Source of the DNA: Psychrobacter sp. P11F6
Lineage (GTDB): Bacteria > Pseudomonadota > Gammaproteobacteria > Pseudomonadales > Moraxellaceae
DNA: 64,000 nucleotides
Assembly: GCF_001435295.1 (NCBI RefSeq)
Contig: NZ_CM003594.1
Span: 3,058,574 to 3,122,573 of the forward strand
Direction of reading: 5' to 3'
Notes under the pieces: model-generated
Database searches by the model: none
Seen by the model: only the letters and a program-made list of their open reading frames with translations
What the model was told of the DNA's origin: nothing
Translations under genes and position numbers: made by a program
In this document: positions 1 through 8,770 of the stretch, piece by piece
Layout: each line of letters starts with the position of its first letter
Numbering within the stretch: position 1 is the first letter of the stretch

Positions 1-546
1 CGCTTGAATATCTACGATGTTACCCAATGGATTACCGATACTTTCAGCAAAGACCATCTTAGTCTTATCATCAATCAAATCACGAATCGCCTCAGGGTTT
101 TTGTGGTCAAAGAAGCGGACTTCGATACCTTGACGCGGCAATGCGTGGGCAAATAAATTATAAGTACCACCATACAAGGTCGACACAGCAACGATATTAT
201 CGCCCGCTTCACAGATGGTTTGAATCGCATAAGTGATGGCTGCCATGCCAGATGCTACTGCAAGGGCACCGATACCGCCTTCGAGCGCCGCGACACGTTC
301 CTCCAACACGGCATTGGTCGGGTTCATAATACGGGTATAGATATTGCCTGCAACTTTTAGATCAAACAAATCAGCACCATGCTGAGTATTATCAAAAGCA
401 TACGAGCTGGTGTGATAAATAGGCACTGCGACCGCTTTGGTCGTTGGCTCAACGCTATAACCAGCATGAATAGCTAAGGTCTCAAGACGTTGAGGAGTCG
501 CTGATTTTTGGGCTGTTTGCTGGGCTGCTTGTTCATCACTCATCAT
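1..546 (-). CDS. metY: O-acetylhomoserine aminocarboxypropyltransferase (MetY), N-terminal part
   Basis: The gene is cut by the left window edge; about 182 N-terminal residues are visible. It encodes a PLP-dependent Cys/Met metabolism enzyme that makes homocysteine from O-acetylhomoserine and sulfide in the cytoplasm. The visible part has the family's opening (LETLAIHAGY), the cofactor/substrate segment IYTRIMNPTN and the stretch LEGGIGALAVASGMAA. The PLP lysine lies outside the window. The start is one of two adjacent ATGs (541-546) behind an AAGGAA site. A related cystathionine gamma-synthase or sulfhydrylase is possible, but the N-terminus fits MetY best. Confidence 0.85.
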   Translation of the reverse strand, partial: MMSDEQAAQQTAQKSATPQRLETLAIHAGYSVEPTTKAVAVPIYHTSSYAFDNTQHGADLFDLKVAGNIYTRIMNPTNAVLEERVAALEGGIGALAVASGMAAITYAIQTICEAGDNIVAVSTLYGGTYNLFAHALPRQGIEVRFFDHKNPEAIRDLIDDKTKMVFAESIGNPLGNIVDIQA

Positions 547-663
547 ATATTCCTTTATTTCGATAAAAGTTATTAATCAATAAATGACTAATCAACAAAT
601 TATTAATCAACAATATGTCACTGAAAATTCAGATAAAAAACAATCCACCAAATCATAGCAATA

Positions 664-697
664 AAAAAAGCCAAGTTCATCAAAACTTAGCTTTTTA
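664..697 (-). terminator. Rho-independent terminator after nfuA
   Basis: The stem arms AAGCCAAGTT and AACTTAGCTT pair with one mismatch around a 6-nt loop. They are flanked by A-rich and T-rich tracts on both sides, so the hairpin could work in both directions. On the minus strand it lies just after nfuA. Confidence 0.75.
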
Positions 698-749
698 ATT
701 AAAATAACTCTTCAGACATTACTTAACGCTTTGGCTTTTACTGAGATTT

Positions 750-1433
750 CTATTTATAGTAAGCGTTTTCGGTACGGGTATGATCGGTCTCGTCAATCAC
801 TTGGGTCAGCTCTGGAATTTGTTGTTTCAGCTGCACTTCAACGCCTTGACGTAAGGTCATGTCAACGGCTGAACAGCCTTGGCAACCACCACCAAACTTC
901 AATACCGCAGTCAGCCCAACGCCTTCTTCATCAATCAGTTCAAGCAATTGTACGTCGCCACCATGCGCCGCTAAGCCGGGATTAATCTCTGACTGCAATA
1001 CGTAGTTGATACGCTCTTCGACACTGGCATCCGCACCCACTTTAGGCACTTTAGAATTTGGCGCGCGGAAGGTCAGCTGACCACCAAAACGGTCTTTATT
1101 ATAATCAATCACCGCATCTTCTAAATAAGGAACAGACGCCGCTTCGATAAAGGCAGAAAAACTGTCATACGTAAAACGCAGGTCAGCGCTATCCTCTTCG
1201 CCCGGTTGGTTATAAGCCATACAGCACTCTGCACGCGGCGTACCTGGATGCTCAACGAAAATACGCACGCCGATACCATCGGTATCCTGCTTGGATAACA
1301 AATCTGCTAAGTAGCTTTGGGCTGACTCAGTAATAGTAATATTGCTCTTTGCTACAGTTTGCTCAGTATCTAGCGCTGATTCATAGTCTGCTGACTGATC
1401 TAGTTGGCTCTCAGCTTGGTTGTGCTCACTCAT
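750..1433 (-). CDS. nfuA: Fe-S biogenesis protein NfuA
   Basis: NfuA is a cytoplasmic iron-sulfur carrier that delivers [4Fe-4S] clusters to apoproteins under stress. The 227-residue protein has a degenerate A-type (IscA-like) domain at about residues 35-130. The Nfu domain follows at about 140-220, with the cluster-binding CxxC in [19 protein letters not shown]. It is roughly 35 residues longer than E. coli NfuA because of an acidic, Gln/Ser-rich N-terminal tail. It is transcribed towards metY but separated from it by a hairpin terminator, so it is probably monocistronic. Identification is firm; the role of the extra tail is unknown. Confidence 0.93.
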   Translation of the reverse strand: MSEHNQAESQLDQSADYESALDTEQTVAKSNITITESAQSYLADLLSKQDTDGIGVRIFVEHPGTPRAECCMAYNQPGEEDSADLRFTYDSFSAFIEAASVPYLEDAVIDYNKDRFGGQLTFRAPNSKVPKVGADASVEERINYVLQSEINPGLAAHGGDVQLLELIDEEGVGLTAVLKFGGGCQGCSAVDMTLRQGVEVQLKQQIPELTQVIDETDHTRTENAYYK

Positions 1434-1934
1434 AATATGTCCTATACGTTATGACACAAACGCTATATCTGTCATGGCTACTGTGTCGTGAATTTAAAAT
1501 TAGGTAGCGGGTATAAGTTATGCGGGTTATCAATCATTACGGTCTGTTGTCTTAAAGTGTTGACTGCCGTTGTTATAACATTTTGCTCAATTTATAGCAG
1601 CTATTATAACGTACTCAGCCGACAATTCCGACTGCGCTACTGTGAATTAAACCAAAATGCTCACAAATGACTGCTATCGGTTTTATTAATGCTTTATTAA
1701 CAATGACGAAATAGAGACGACAAATAGCGCTTTTTTAATGATTGATATATCCCCTACTATATAAAGACAGCTACCGTGATTATCAAGCTATTTAAATACC
1801 TAACCAAGATAGCACCTTGATTTAATATTCAATTTTATATACTATAATTAAACATAATAATTTTTAACACTTCAGAAATGAATATTGCTTTTTATAATTG
1901 TTGTCTCTTTATCTTGCCTTATTAGGAGCATTCC
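1434..1934. other. Intergenic region, divergent promoters
   Basis: About 500 bases between the divergent nfuA and the AhpD-like gene. The half next to position 1935 is AT-rich and presumably holds promoters. One short reading frame here (1488-1670) has no ribosome site or recognisable protein features and was not called. I see no RNA gene or clear operator. Confidence 0.5.
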
Positions 1935-2282
1935 ATGAGTAAATCCTTTAATGACATCACGAAACACGTCTCTAGCAACATGGTTAAATTACACAAAATT
2001 ATTCCTGAAACATCTAAGGCATTTTCTCAACTGAGTGCCGCAGCAACGACTGATGGTGTGTTGGACAAAAAAACCAAAGAGTTGATTGCCTTGGCATTGG
2101 CGGTGGGTGCGCGTTGTGATGCTTGTATCGGATTCCATACCAAAGCACTCGTACGACTTGGGGCAACTGAGCAAGAAGTGGCTGAAACGCTTGGGGTATG
2201 TGTGGCAATGGGTGGTGGTCCGTCGATGATGTATGCCGCTGAAGCAATCGCCTCCTTTAACGAGTTTAGTAAAGAAAGTTAG
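1935..2282 (+). CDS. Carboxymuconolactone decarboxylase family protein (AhpD-like)
   Basis: A 115-residue all-helical AhpD/CMD-family protein. The signature CDACIGFH places Cys61, Cys64 and His68 as in AhpD-type alkylhydroperoxidases, where the two cysteines cycle between thiol and disulfide. It lacks N-terminal targeting and should be cytoplasmic. A good site (TTAGGAGC) precedes the ATG, and a strong terminator follows, so it is a single-gene unit. The family match is clear. Whether it acts as a peroxidase, a decarboxylase or something else cannot be told from sequence. Confidence 0.85.
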   Translation: MSKSFNDITKHVSSNMVKLHKIIPETSKAFSQLSAAATTDGVLDKKTKELIALALAVGARCDACIGFHTKALVRLGATEQEVAETLGVCVAMGGGPSMMYAAEAIASFNEFSKES

Positions 2283-2314
2283 ACTCTAATGTTGATTGGC
2301 TTTATCGTAAATAG

Positions 2315-2352
2315 AGCTACCAGTGATTGAATACATTGCTGGTAGCTTTTTT
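2315..2352 (+). terminator. Terminator after the AhpD-like gene
   Basis: The arms AGCTACCAGTGAT and ATTGCTGGTAGCT pair nearly perfectly and are followed by a run of six T. Confidence 0.85.
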
Positions 2353-2459
2353 GTGTTGCTAATAAAGTTCATATCAGAGCCAAATAAGTTGTGGTATAAC
2401 TGAGCCATCGCTTCATTGATATTTTGCTTAGAATATCCTCAGCTTAAGAGAATACTTGT

Positions 2460-3419
2460 ATGATGACACAAACACTGAATCTAGTAACGACCAAAGACGA
2501 CGAACAAGTAGCCGTTTGGAAGATTGTGGATAATACAAAAGACGAAACAAAGAGCGATACCCCTACCACCAATACCTTTGCCATAAAATCGCAAAACATA
2601 TTTTTGACGCACGGCACGTTTTCGGACAAACAAACCTGTTTGAAAATCGCTGAATATCTAGCCCGCCTCGGTCATCATTGCTACATCATGGAATGGCGCG
2701 GTCATGGTGCAAGCTCAATACCCAAAGAAAAATTCAATTTCGAAACGGTTGCAACCTATGACTATGAAGCGACTTTTCGCTACCTTTTTGAGGAATTAAA
2801 ACTCGACAATCTACATTGCGTCACCCATAGCGGCGGCGGAGTTGGTTTAACGATGTTTTTGATCCAGCATCCCTGCTATATCGATAAGATTAATAGCGCC
2901 AGCATGTTTGCCTGCCAAGCTTATGGCGCTGCAATAAATCCGATAAATCATACTAAAATTCTTGTAGCAAAATTATTCACGCGGCTGGTTGGCTATATCC
3001 CTGCTAAAAAAATCAAGCTAGGGCCTTTTAATGAAAGCTATCATATGATGAACCAGTGGTACGACTGGAATCTACAAAAAAACTTTAACAGCAGTTTTCT
3101 TAAGCAACGTACATTTAATACAGCCAGCATGGATACATGCGCCGCTGATGATGCATCTTTAGACTACCGGCAACAGATGCCAAAAATCACGATACCTATC
3201 TATGCTATCAGCGCAAAAGGCGACAATTTCATCTCCCCTACTCGTGGTTGTCAGCTGTTTTTTGAACCCTTTAAAAACCCTGCCAATATCTTTCGAGAAT
3301 ACTCGCTCAGCCATGGGGATTTGGACGATTATACGCACAGCCGCATTATGATTAGTCGTAACGCCGCCCACGAAATTTGGCCAACAGTTACCGCGTGGAT
3401 TGAGCAGCATGCCCGTTAA
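2460..3419 (+). CDS. Alpha/beta hydrolase
   Basis: A 319-residue alpha/beta-hydrolase-fold protein. Visible landmarks are the oxyanion region LTHGTFSDK, the segment MEWRGHGAS, a nucleophile elbow CVTHSGGG, a likely acid in SAKGDNF and a likely catalytic His in LSHGD near the C-terminus. The elbow has Thr where the GxSxG motif normally has its first Gly, which occurs in some lipase-like members. No signal peptide is visible, so it is probably cytoplasmic. Two ATGs are adjacent at the start (2460, 2463). The substrate is unknown; an esterase or lipase role is likely. Confidence 0.78.
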   Translation: MMTQTLNLVTTKDDEQVAVWKIVDNTKDETKSDTPTTNTFAIKSQNIFLTHGTFSDKQTCLKIAEYLARLGHHCYIMEWRGHGASSIPKEKFNFETVATYDYEATFRYLFEELKLDNLHCVTHSGGGVGLTMFLIQHPCYIDKINSASMFACQAYGAAINPINHTKILVAKLFTRLVGYIPAKKIKLGPFNESYHMMNQWYDWNLQKNFNSSFLKQRTFNTASMDTCAADDASLDYRQQMPKITIPIYAISAKGDNFISPTRGCQLFFEPFKNPANIFREYSLSHGDLDDYTHSRIMISRNAAHEIWPTVTAWIEQHAR

Positions 3420-3596
3420 AATAGCGGTGCGGTTGTAGCCTAACTACAGCATGGTACGGACTATAATCAGAAACCGCACACCTCTAAACATCTTTATACT
3501 TGTCAGCGAGTGATAGGCTGTGTCAGTATTGGCGTCATTACTTTTTACTCAATAAATTTTAACCAATGAAATATCCGTAGTAGGAAAGTGGCGTAT

Positions 3597-4646
3597 ATGA
3601 GCGAATCATCAGAGCAAAGTTCAGCTAAAGACAATAAACACTATCGTTATTTGGTTTTTATCGGGCGTTTCCAGCCCTTCCATCGTGGACATAAGGCGGT
3701 CATTGACGAAGCATTAAAGCGTGCTGATAATGTCATTATGTTGATTGGCTCTGCTAACTTACCGCGTAGTTTACGCAATCCCTTTAGTGTCGCTGAGCGT
3801 GCTGCCATGATTAAAGGCGCGTATTCAGCAGCAGAAGCAGCGCGTATTCACTGCGTTGCTCTAGATGATGCACTCTACAATGACACGCGCTGGCTACAGT
3901 ACGTGCAAGCAGGCGTGAAGTCTGTCACTGGTGATTTGCAAACTGATATCGGCTTGATTGGTCATTCCAAAGACAGCTCCTCATATTATTTATCGCTATT
4001 CCCCAACTGGGCGTCCGTCTCTGTACCGAGCTATCACAACCTATCCGCCACCCCAATTCGTGATAGCTATCTAATGGGTGCGACCCCGACTCCTGAACGC
4101 ACGCCTGAGTCGACGCGCAAGGTTCTGAATGATTTCAAAAAGACAGACGAATATCAAAATCTGCACGAAGAAGCGGACTTTATTGATAAATATAAAAGAC
4201 AGTGGGAATCAGCGCCTTATCCACCAACCTTTATGACAGCAGATGCCCTGATTGTCCAGTCAGGACATATTCTATTGGTTGAGCGCCGCAGCATGCCAGG
4301 GCGCGGACTGTGGGCATTACCAGGTGGATTTTTAAATCCAAAAGAGACCTTATTCGATGCCTGTATCCGTGAGCTACGTGAGGAGACTCGCCTAAAAGTC
4401 CCTGAGCCAGTATTGCGCGGCTCTTGTCATAGTCAGCATACCTTTGATGACCCATATCGCTCAGCACGTGGTCGCACGATTACCCAAGCCTTTTATTTTC
4501 AACTTAAAAATGACCCAAAAGGCTTGCCAAAAGTGAAAGGCGGCGACGATGCAGCCACGGCTTTTTGGCTACCACTCGCTGAGCTTGACGCCACCATGAT
4601 GTTTGAAGACCATTATGCGATCATTACTAAAATGGTTGGTTTGTAG
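3597..4646 (+). CDS. nadM: Bifunctional NMN adenylyltransferase / Nudix hydrolase (NadM-Nudix)
   Basis: A two-domain enzyme. Residues ~17-175 are a nucleotidyltransferase with GRFQPFHRGH (the HxGH motif, His29 and His32) and a SATPIR segment (SxTxxR), which joins NMN and ATP to give NAD. Residues ~212-345 are a Nudix domain with a complete Nudix box (about 243-266, ending RELREETRL), expected to hydrolyse ADP-ribose or a related nucleotide. The ATG at 3597 is preferred because AGGAAAG lies 8 bases upstream; a GTG at 3588 is also in frame. It is followed 132 bases later by nadV, so the two make nicotinamide-to-NAD salvage. Family identity is strong; the Nudix substrate is inferred. Confidence 0.92.
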   Translation: MSESSEQSSAKDNKHYRYLVFIGRFQPFHRGHKAVIDEALKRADNVIMLIGSANLPRSLRNPFSVAERAAMIKGAYSAAEAARIHCVALDDALYNDTRWLQYVQAGVKSVTGDLQTDIGLIGHSKDSSSYYLSLFPNWASVSVPSYHNLSATPIRDSYLMGATPTPERTPESTRKVLNDFKKTDEYQNLHEEADFIDKYKRQWESAPYPPTFMTADALIVQSGHILLVERRSMPGRGLWALPGGFLNPKETLFDACIRELREETRLKVPEPVLRGSCHSQHTFDDPYRSARGRTITQAFYFQLKNDPKGLPKVKGGDDAATAFWLPLAELDATMMFEDHYAIITKMVGL

Positions 4647-4778
4647 GTTTTATCAGACGATTATCCGATTTTTCATTAACAATTTTCCACGCCCAAGCTG
4701 ATAGACAGCAAGGGCTAACCGCCGTAACTGTTCTTTCATTAACGCAGCTACGGCAACTCAAAGCAGAGGAGTTCTGTG

Positions 4779-6176
4779 ATGTATACCAGCAATTTAAATA
4801 ATTTAATTCTAAATAGTGACAGCTACAAAACCTCACATTGGGTGCAATACCCAAAAGATAGTGAGTATCTGTCCAGCTACATTGAGGCGCGTAAAGGTGA
4901 CTACGATGTGGTGTTCTTTGGCTTGCAAGCCTTTATTAAAGAATATCTAAGCACGCCAATCACTCATCAAGACATTGATGAAGCCGAAATGGTCATTCAA
5001 GCACATGGTTTGACCTTTAACCGTGCTGGTTGGGAGCGTTTGGTTGATAAACATGGTGGCTACATGCCACTACGCATCGAAGCCATCCCTGAAGGCAGCA
5101 TCGTACCCGTATCCAACGTCGTCTGCCAAGTTATCAACACTGATCCTGAGTTTTATTGGCTACCAAGCTATATTGAGACTGCCTTGCTTCGTGCCATCTG
5201 GTATCCATCAACCGTCGCTAGTGTCTCGCATTATTGCAAAGGTATTATTCGTCAAGCGTTAGAAAAATCTGCGGACAATACCGAATCGCTCACTTTTCGT
5301 TTGCACGATTTCGGCTCGCGCGGGGCATCTAGTCAAGAGTCTGTCGCGCTCGGCAGCTTAGCGCATTTAGTGAACTTTGCTGGAACCGATTCGATGACAG
5401 CGTTGGTGGCTGCCAGCCGCTGGTACCACATGGATAAAGACATGCCCGCGTTTTCTATTCCTGCCGCTGAGCATAGCACCATGACCGCGTGGGGTCGTGA
5501 TGGCGAAACCGCTGCTTTTGCCAATATGATTGAGCAGTTTGGCGGCGCTGGTAAGAGTTTTTCAGTGGTCTCTGACAGCTACGACTTATGGAACGCCATT
5601 GATAATATTTGGGGCGGCAGCTTAAAAGATGATGTAAAAAATATGGGCGGCACCTTAGTCATCCGACCCGATAGTGGTGAGCCTGCCAAAGTGGTTCGCG
5701 AAGCCTTAGAGCGCTTGGCAGTAAAATTTGGAACAACGATTAATAGTAAAGGCTATAAAGTGCTGCCTGATTATGTACGTGTCATCCAAGGAGATGGCAT
5801 TAGCCCACAAAGCTTAACTAAGATCATTGAGGTGATCATGAAAGCAGGCTTTAGCGCAGAGAATGTAACATTTGGTATGGGCGGTGGTCTATTACAACAA
5901 GTCAACCGCGACACCATGAGCTGGGCGATGAAAGCCAGCGCTATCTCTATCGATGGCACATGGACAGACATCTATAAAGACCCGATTACCAGCCGCTCTA
6001 AACGCTCAAAGAAGGGACGTTTGGCGCTGGTCAAAAACAGCAATGGACAGCTAAAAACCATCAAGGCTGAAGACCTATCTGCAGACGCAGATAACCTACT
6101 GCGTGATATTTATGTCGATGGTAAATTATTAATTGAAGACAATCTCACCACTATTCGGGAGCGTGCAGGATGGTAG
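4779..6176 (+). CDS. nadV: Nicotinamide phosphoribosyltransferase (NadV/NAMPT type)
   Basis: A 465-residue member of the NAMPT/NadV branch of type II phosphoribosyltransferases. It converts nicotinamide and PRPP to NMN, the substrate of the adjacent NadM. NAMPT-like landmarks are NSDSYKTSHWVQYP at the N-terminus, the Arg/Asp-bearing RLHDFGSRG, FAGTDSM, SIPAAEHSTM and VIRPDSGEP. The ATG at 4779 has GAGGAG seven bases upstream; a GTG one codon earlier is less likely. The length is close to bacterial NadV and human NAMPT rather than to PncB. Its final codons run close to the next gene, which suggests cotranscription. Confidence 0.93.
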   Translation: MYTSNLNNLILNSDSYKTSHWVQYPKDSEYLSSYIEARKGDYDVVFFGLQAFIKEYLSTPITHQDIDEAEMVIQAHGLTFNRAGWERLVDKHGGYMPLRIEAIPEGSIVPVSNVVCQVINTDPEFYWLPSYIETALLRAIWYPSTVASVSHYCKGIIRQALEKSADNTESLTFRLHDFGSRGASSQESVALGSLAHLVNFAGTDSMTALVAASRWYHMDKDMPAFSIPAAEHSTMTAWGRDGETAAFANMIEQFGGAGKSFSVVSDSYDLWNAIDNIWGGSLKDDVKNMGGTLVIRPDSGEPAKVVREALERLAVKFGTTINSKGYKVLPDYVRVIQGDGISPQSLTKIIEVIMKAGFSAENVTFGMGGGLLQQVNRDTMSWAMKASAISIDGTWTDIYKDPITSRSKRSKKGRLALVKNSNGQLKTIKAEDLSADADNLLRDIYVDGKLLIEDNLTTIRERAGW

Positions 6177-6180
6177 CAAT

Positions 6181-7029
6181 ATGATAAATAGCAATAAAAT
6201 CGCCTCGGTGGCAAGAGATGTACTGCTTGCTCCTATTTATCTTTATCAAGGGCGCAAAATTAAGCGTGATACGGTACGTCTACCTGAGCCAAATGGTGAA
6301 AGGCACGGGCAAGTTCAATTAAATGACGCGATTGAGTCGCCAAGAGATGCGCACAAGCGAACATTAAATCTAATGGTCGTTGGCGATTCGGCGGCGGCTG
6401 GCGTCGGTAGTGAGACGCAGCAAGAAGCGCTTGTCGGTAACTTAATTCCTGTTTTGACGCAGCAGTCTGCTATCCAAAATCAGTTTGATATACTGAACTG
6501 GTCATTGCAAGCGACGACGGGGCATACCAGCTTTGATATCTTGCGTAGGCTTTATGTTCTACCCGCGCCTAGCCAGCCTGTTGATGTGATGGTGCTGAGT
6601 GTCGGCGTTAACGACACCACATCTAAAGTCTCTGTGGATAAATGGCAACAGCAAATTGAAAGTATTATCGCTATCGCTCAGCGTAAATTTGGCGTGCGAG
6701 AGTTGATTTTTTTAAGCCTGCCGCCGATGGCACAAATGCCTGCGATACCTGCCCCGCTAAGTAACTTTGTGGGTGCTAAAGCCTCTATCCTTGATAAGAC
6801 ATTGCAGCAAGTTTGCGCCGCTCATGATAGTGTCACCTACATGGCCACTGACTTTCCACGAATGATAGCAGAGCATTCGAACGGTACTCCAATCGATATC
6901 AAAGTGATGTTTGCCAGTGACGGTTTTCATCCTAGCAGCCTCATGTATGGCTATTGGGCGCAGCAATTGTCAGAGTTGATTATACAGTTACTGAACCCTT
7001 CCCTTTCCGATGCTGAGTTGACTGATTAA
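6181..7029 (+). CDS. SGNH/GDSL hydrolase family protein
   Basis: A 282-residue SGNH hydrolase. Block I is VVGDSAAAGVG with nucleophile Ser70, block III is SVGVNDTTS (Asn144), and block V is SDGFHPS (Asp247, His250), so the catalytic set is complete. A hydrophobic or amphipathic stretch at residues ~8-22 could be a membrane anchor. The start at 6181 is chosen because AGGA precedes it; an in-frame TTG at 6133 would overlap nadV. Only four bases separate it from nadV, so it is probably the last gene of the NAD salvage operon. The substrate is unknown; an esterase or lipase is likely. Confidence 0.82.
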   Translation: MINSNKIASVARDVLLAPIYLYQGRKIKRDTVRLPEPNGERHGQVQLNDAIESPRDAHKRTLNLMVVGDSAAAGVGSETQQEALVGNLIPVLTQQSAIQNQFDILNWSLQATTGHTSFDILRRLYVLPAPSQPVDVMVLSVGVNDTTSKVSVDKWQQQIESIIAIAQRKFGVRELIFLSLPPMAQMPAIPAPLSNFVGAKASILDKTLQQVCAAHDSVTYMATDFPRMIAEHSNGTPIDIKVMFASDGFHPSSLMYGYWAQQLSELIIQLLNPSLSDAELTD

Positions 7030-7063
7030 AAACCATTGAGCCGTTACTTCTAAAAATCTAAAC

Positions 7064-7097
7064 AAAAAAAACCGCTGAATAGTCAGCGGTTTTTTTA
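7064..7097. terminator. Bidirectional terminator between SGNH hydrolase and L31 genes
   Basis: A perfect 8-bp stem ACCGCTGA/TCAGCGGT with a 4-nt loop, with A-run and T-run on either side. It can end transcription from both convergent genes. Confidence 0.9.
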
Positions 7098-7169
7098 TGT
7101 TCTTAATACTATAGCTGTGCATGTTTGAGAAAACACATGCTCAAAATAATATCACGCAATACGTGTGAA

Positions 7170-7451
7170 TTATTCTGCAGCGTCAGTATCAGCAGCTTTC
7201 TTACGGCCACCAAATGCACCAAAGCGTTTGTTGAAGCTAGCAACACGGCCTTCAGTAGAAGTTTTGCGTTGTTCGCCAGTATAGAATGGATGCGACGCAC
7301 TTGAGATATCAAGCGGGTAGTATGGATATTCTGACCCTTCGTATTCACGAGTGGTTTTGGTTTTAACGGTTGAACGAGTTAAGAAAAACACGTCAGCGTT
7401 AGTGTCATGGAATAAAACTTCTTGGTAATTAGGATGGATATCTTTACGCAT
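7170..7451 (-). CDS. rpmE2: 50S ribosomal protein L31, type B
   Basis: A 93-residue L31 protein of the type B (C-minus) class. It starts [12 protein letters not shown] and contains [10 protein letters not shown] and [10 protein letters not shown]. It has no zinc-binding cysteines, unlike the zinc-binding type A form. In other bacteria type B is often induced in zinc limitation to free zinc; I see no clear Zur operator here, so it may simply be the main L31. The C-terminal tail is Ala/Asp-rich and extends past the typical end. Single gene, convergent with the SGNH hydrolase. Confidence 0.95.
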   Translation of the reverse strand: MRKDIHPNYQEVLFHDTNADVFFLTRSTVKTKTTREYEGSEYPYYPLDISSASHPFYTGEQRKTSTEGRVASFNKRFGAFGGRKKAADTDAAE

Positions 7452-7917
7452 AATAAACTCTCTATGTCCGATGTATGTATAGCACTCTTGAACACCATCT
7501 TAGACGAGGTGTCAAACAAGTCATGACATACGTAACTGAGGCACTAAGGGACATTGATAAGTATGGCAGCTGCGTCACTGGCTTATTCCAGCACCCAACA
7601 CCATTCCTCTGCTCACTTAGCCTTTCCCCAGCGGGAAAATCAAAACGCGATTTTAACGGTTTTTACCGCTAGACGCAAGCAGCAGTTGTGAGTGATATAT
7701 GTGATAAGTTGTCACCAAAATCTCTATTTTGTTGAGAGGCATACGCTGTGTTAGTGTAGTATTAAATTAGTTTAAACAATCAATAAATAATTTAAGTTTA
7801 GATTTAGTTAATAATTATTTTTGATATTAATCATTTGTTAATGATGATGAATACCGTCTGATGTCGCCTCATTAATCGAGCACCCACTATTTATAAACAC
7901 TCAATAAGGACAATATA
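7452..7917. other. Intergenic region between rpmE2 and yceI-like gene
   Basis: A 466-base divergent promoter region. The right half (7730-7910) is strongly AT-rich. A reading frame at 7475-7672 has no plausible ribosome site and no protein-like composition and was not called. No RNA gene recognised. Confidence 0.5.
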
Positions 7918-8541
7918 ATGATAAATACTGTTATGAAGAATAGCGCAAAAGCCCTGCTTATCAGCTCAGCACTGGCACTCACTACTGTTGTAGGTGCGGC
8001 ATTACCTAATCAATGGCAATTAGACGACTCGCACACCCGTGTGGGGTTTTCTGTCAATCACTTAGGATTTTCGACCACCATGGGTCATTTTAACGACGTC
8101 AAAGGGGTCGTTAATTACGACGTCAAAGCACCCAGTAAAACCAATATGAGCTTCACCATTGCAACCGATAGCATTGACACCAATTGGGATGCACGTGATG
8201 AGCATTTAAAAAAGGCTGAATTTTTTAACGTCACTAAATATCCAACCATGACCTTTAAATCAACCAGCGTAAAATTTATAAATCCGCAACAAGCCAAGGT
8301 CACAGGTGACTTTACTATGCTGGGTCAAACCAAACCATTAACTTTGGATGTGACTTTGAATAAAATCGCCAACAGCCCTCTTACCAAAGAGCCAGTTATT
8401 GGCTTCCGTGCAACGGGTAATATTAATCGCGCAGCCTATGGTATGACAGCTTTCGCAGATGGCATTACCACCAATGTCCCGATCCAAATCGATGGTGAGT
8501 TGATAGAGAAAAAAGCGCAAACCAACAAAAAATCTAAATAA
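7918..8541 (+). CDS. YceI family periplasmic protein
   Basis: A 207-residue secreted lipocalin-like YceI protein. The first ~29 residues are a signal peptide with a hydrophobic core (ALLISSALALTTVVGAA). The mature domain begins QWQLDDSHTRVGFSVNHLGFS, the typical YceI opening. YceI proteins form a beta-barrel that binds polyisoprenoids or other amphiphiles in the periplasm. Start 7918 has AAGGAC upstream; a second ATG at 7933 would give a shorter signal peptide. The C-terminus is Lys-rich. Own terminator; no partner gene. Confidence 0.88.
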   Translation: MINTVMKNSAKALLISSALALTTVVGAALPNQWQLDDSHTRVGFSVNHLGFSTTMGHFNDVKGVVNYDVKAPSKTNMSFTIATDSIDTNWDARDEHLKKAEFFNVTKYPTMTFKSTSVKFINPQQAKVTGDFTMLGQTKPLTLDVTLNKIANSPLTKEPVIGFRATGNINRAAYGMTAFADGITTNVPIQIDGELIEKKAQTNKKSK

Positions 8542-8593
8542 GTCTAATTTTTAGCCAAGCACAAATCGCTACTTCCTCTACATACTCTAAAAA

Positions 8594-8622
8594 AAAGCAG
8601 CCATCATATTGGCTGCTTTTTT
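8594..8622 (+). terminator. Terminator after the YceI gene
   Basis: Stem AAGCAGCCA/TGGCTGCTT with a 6-base loop and T6 tail. The stem is nearly the same as that of the hairpin at 9896-9927. Confidence 0.88.
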
Positions 8623-8770
8623 GACAATAATGAATCAACTCACTCGACATTTATATATATTCAATAAATCGCATAAATACCTTCCATTTGCTTGTTAACC
8701 TCAGTTTTTATTGTTATATTCATATATACGGATTTACGAATATAAAACATAACGCTGAGGGAGCAGAAAG

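Noticed and set aside
1476..1500. CTGTCAT followed by ACTGTGT upstream of nfuA, resembling a Pho box
   Set aside because: Only the first half matches; the second differs at several positions and nfuA has no phosphate link.
1488..1670. 60-residue frame with hydrophobic stretch upstream of the AhpD-like gene
   Set aside because: Starts without a ribosome site and sits in a divergent promoter region. The hydrophobic appearance fits AT-rich DNA read by chance.
7475..7672. 65-residue frame between rpmE2 and the YceI gene
   Set aside because: No ribosome site, irregular composition rich in Ser/Pro/Arg, and it lies in a promoter region; treated as non-coding.
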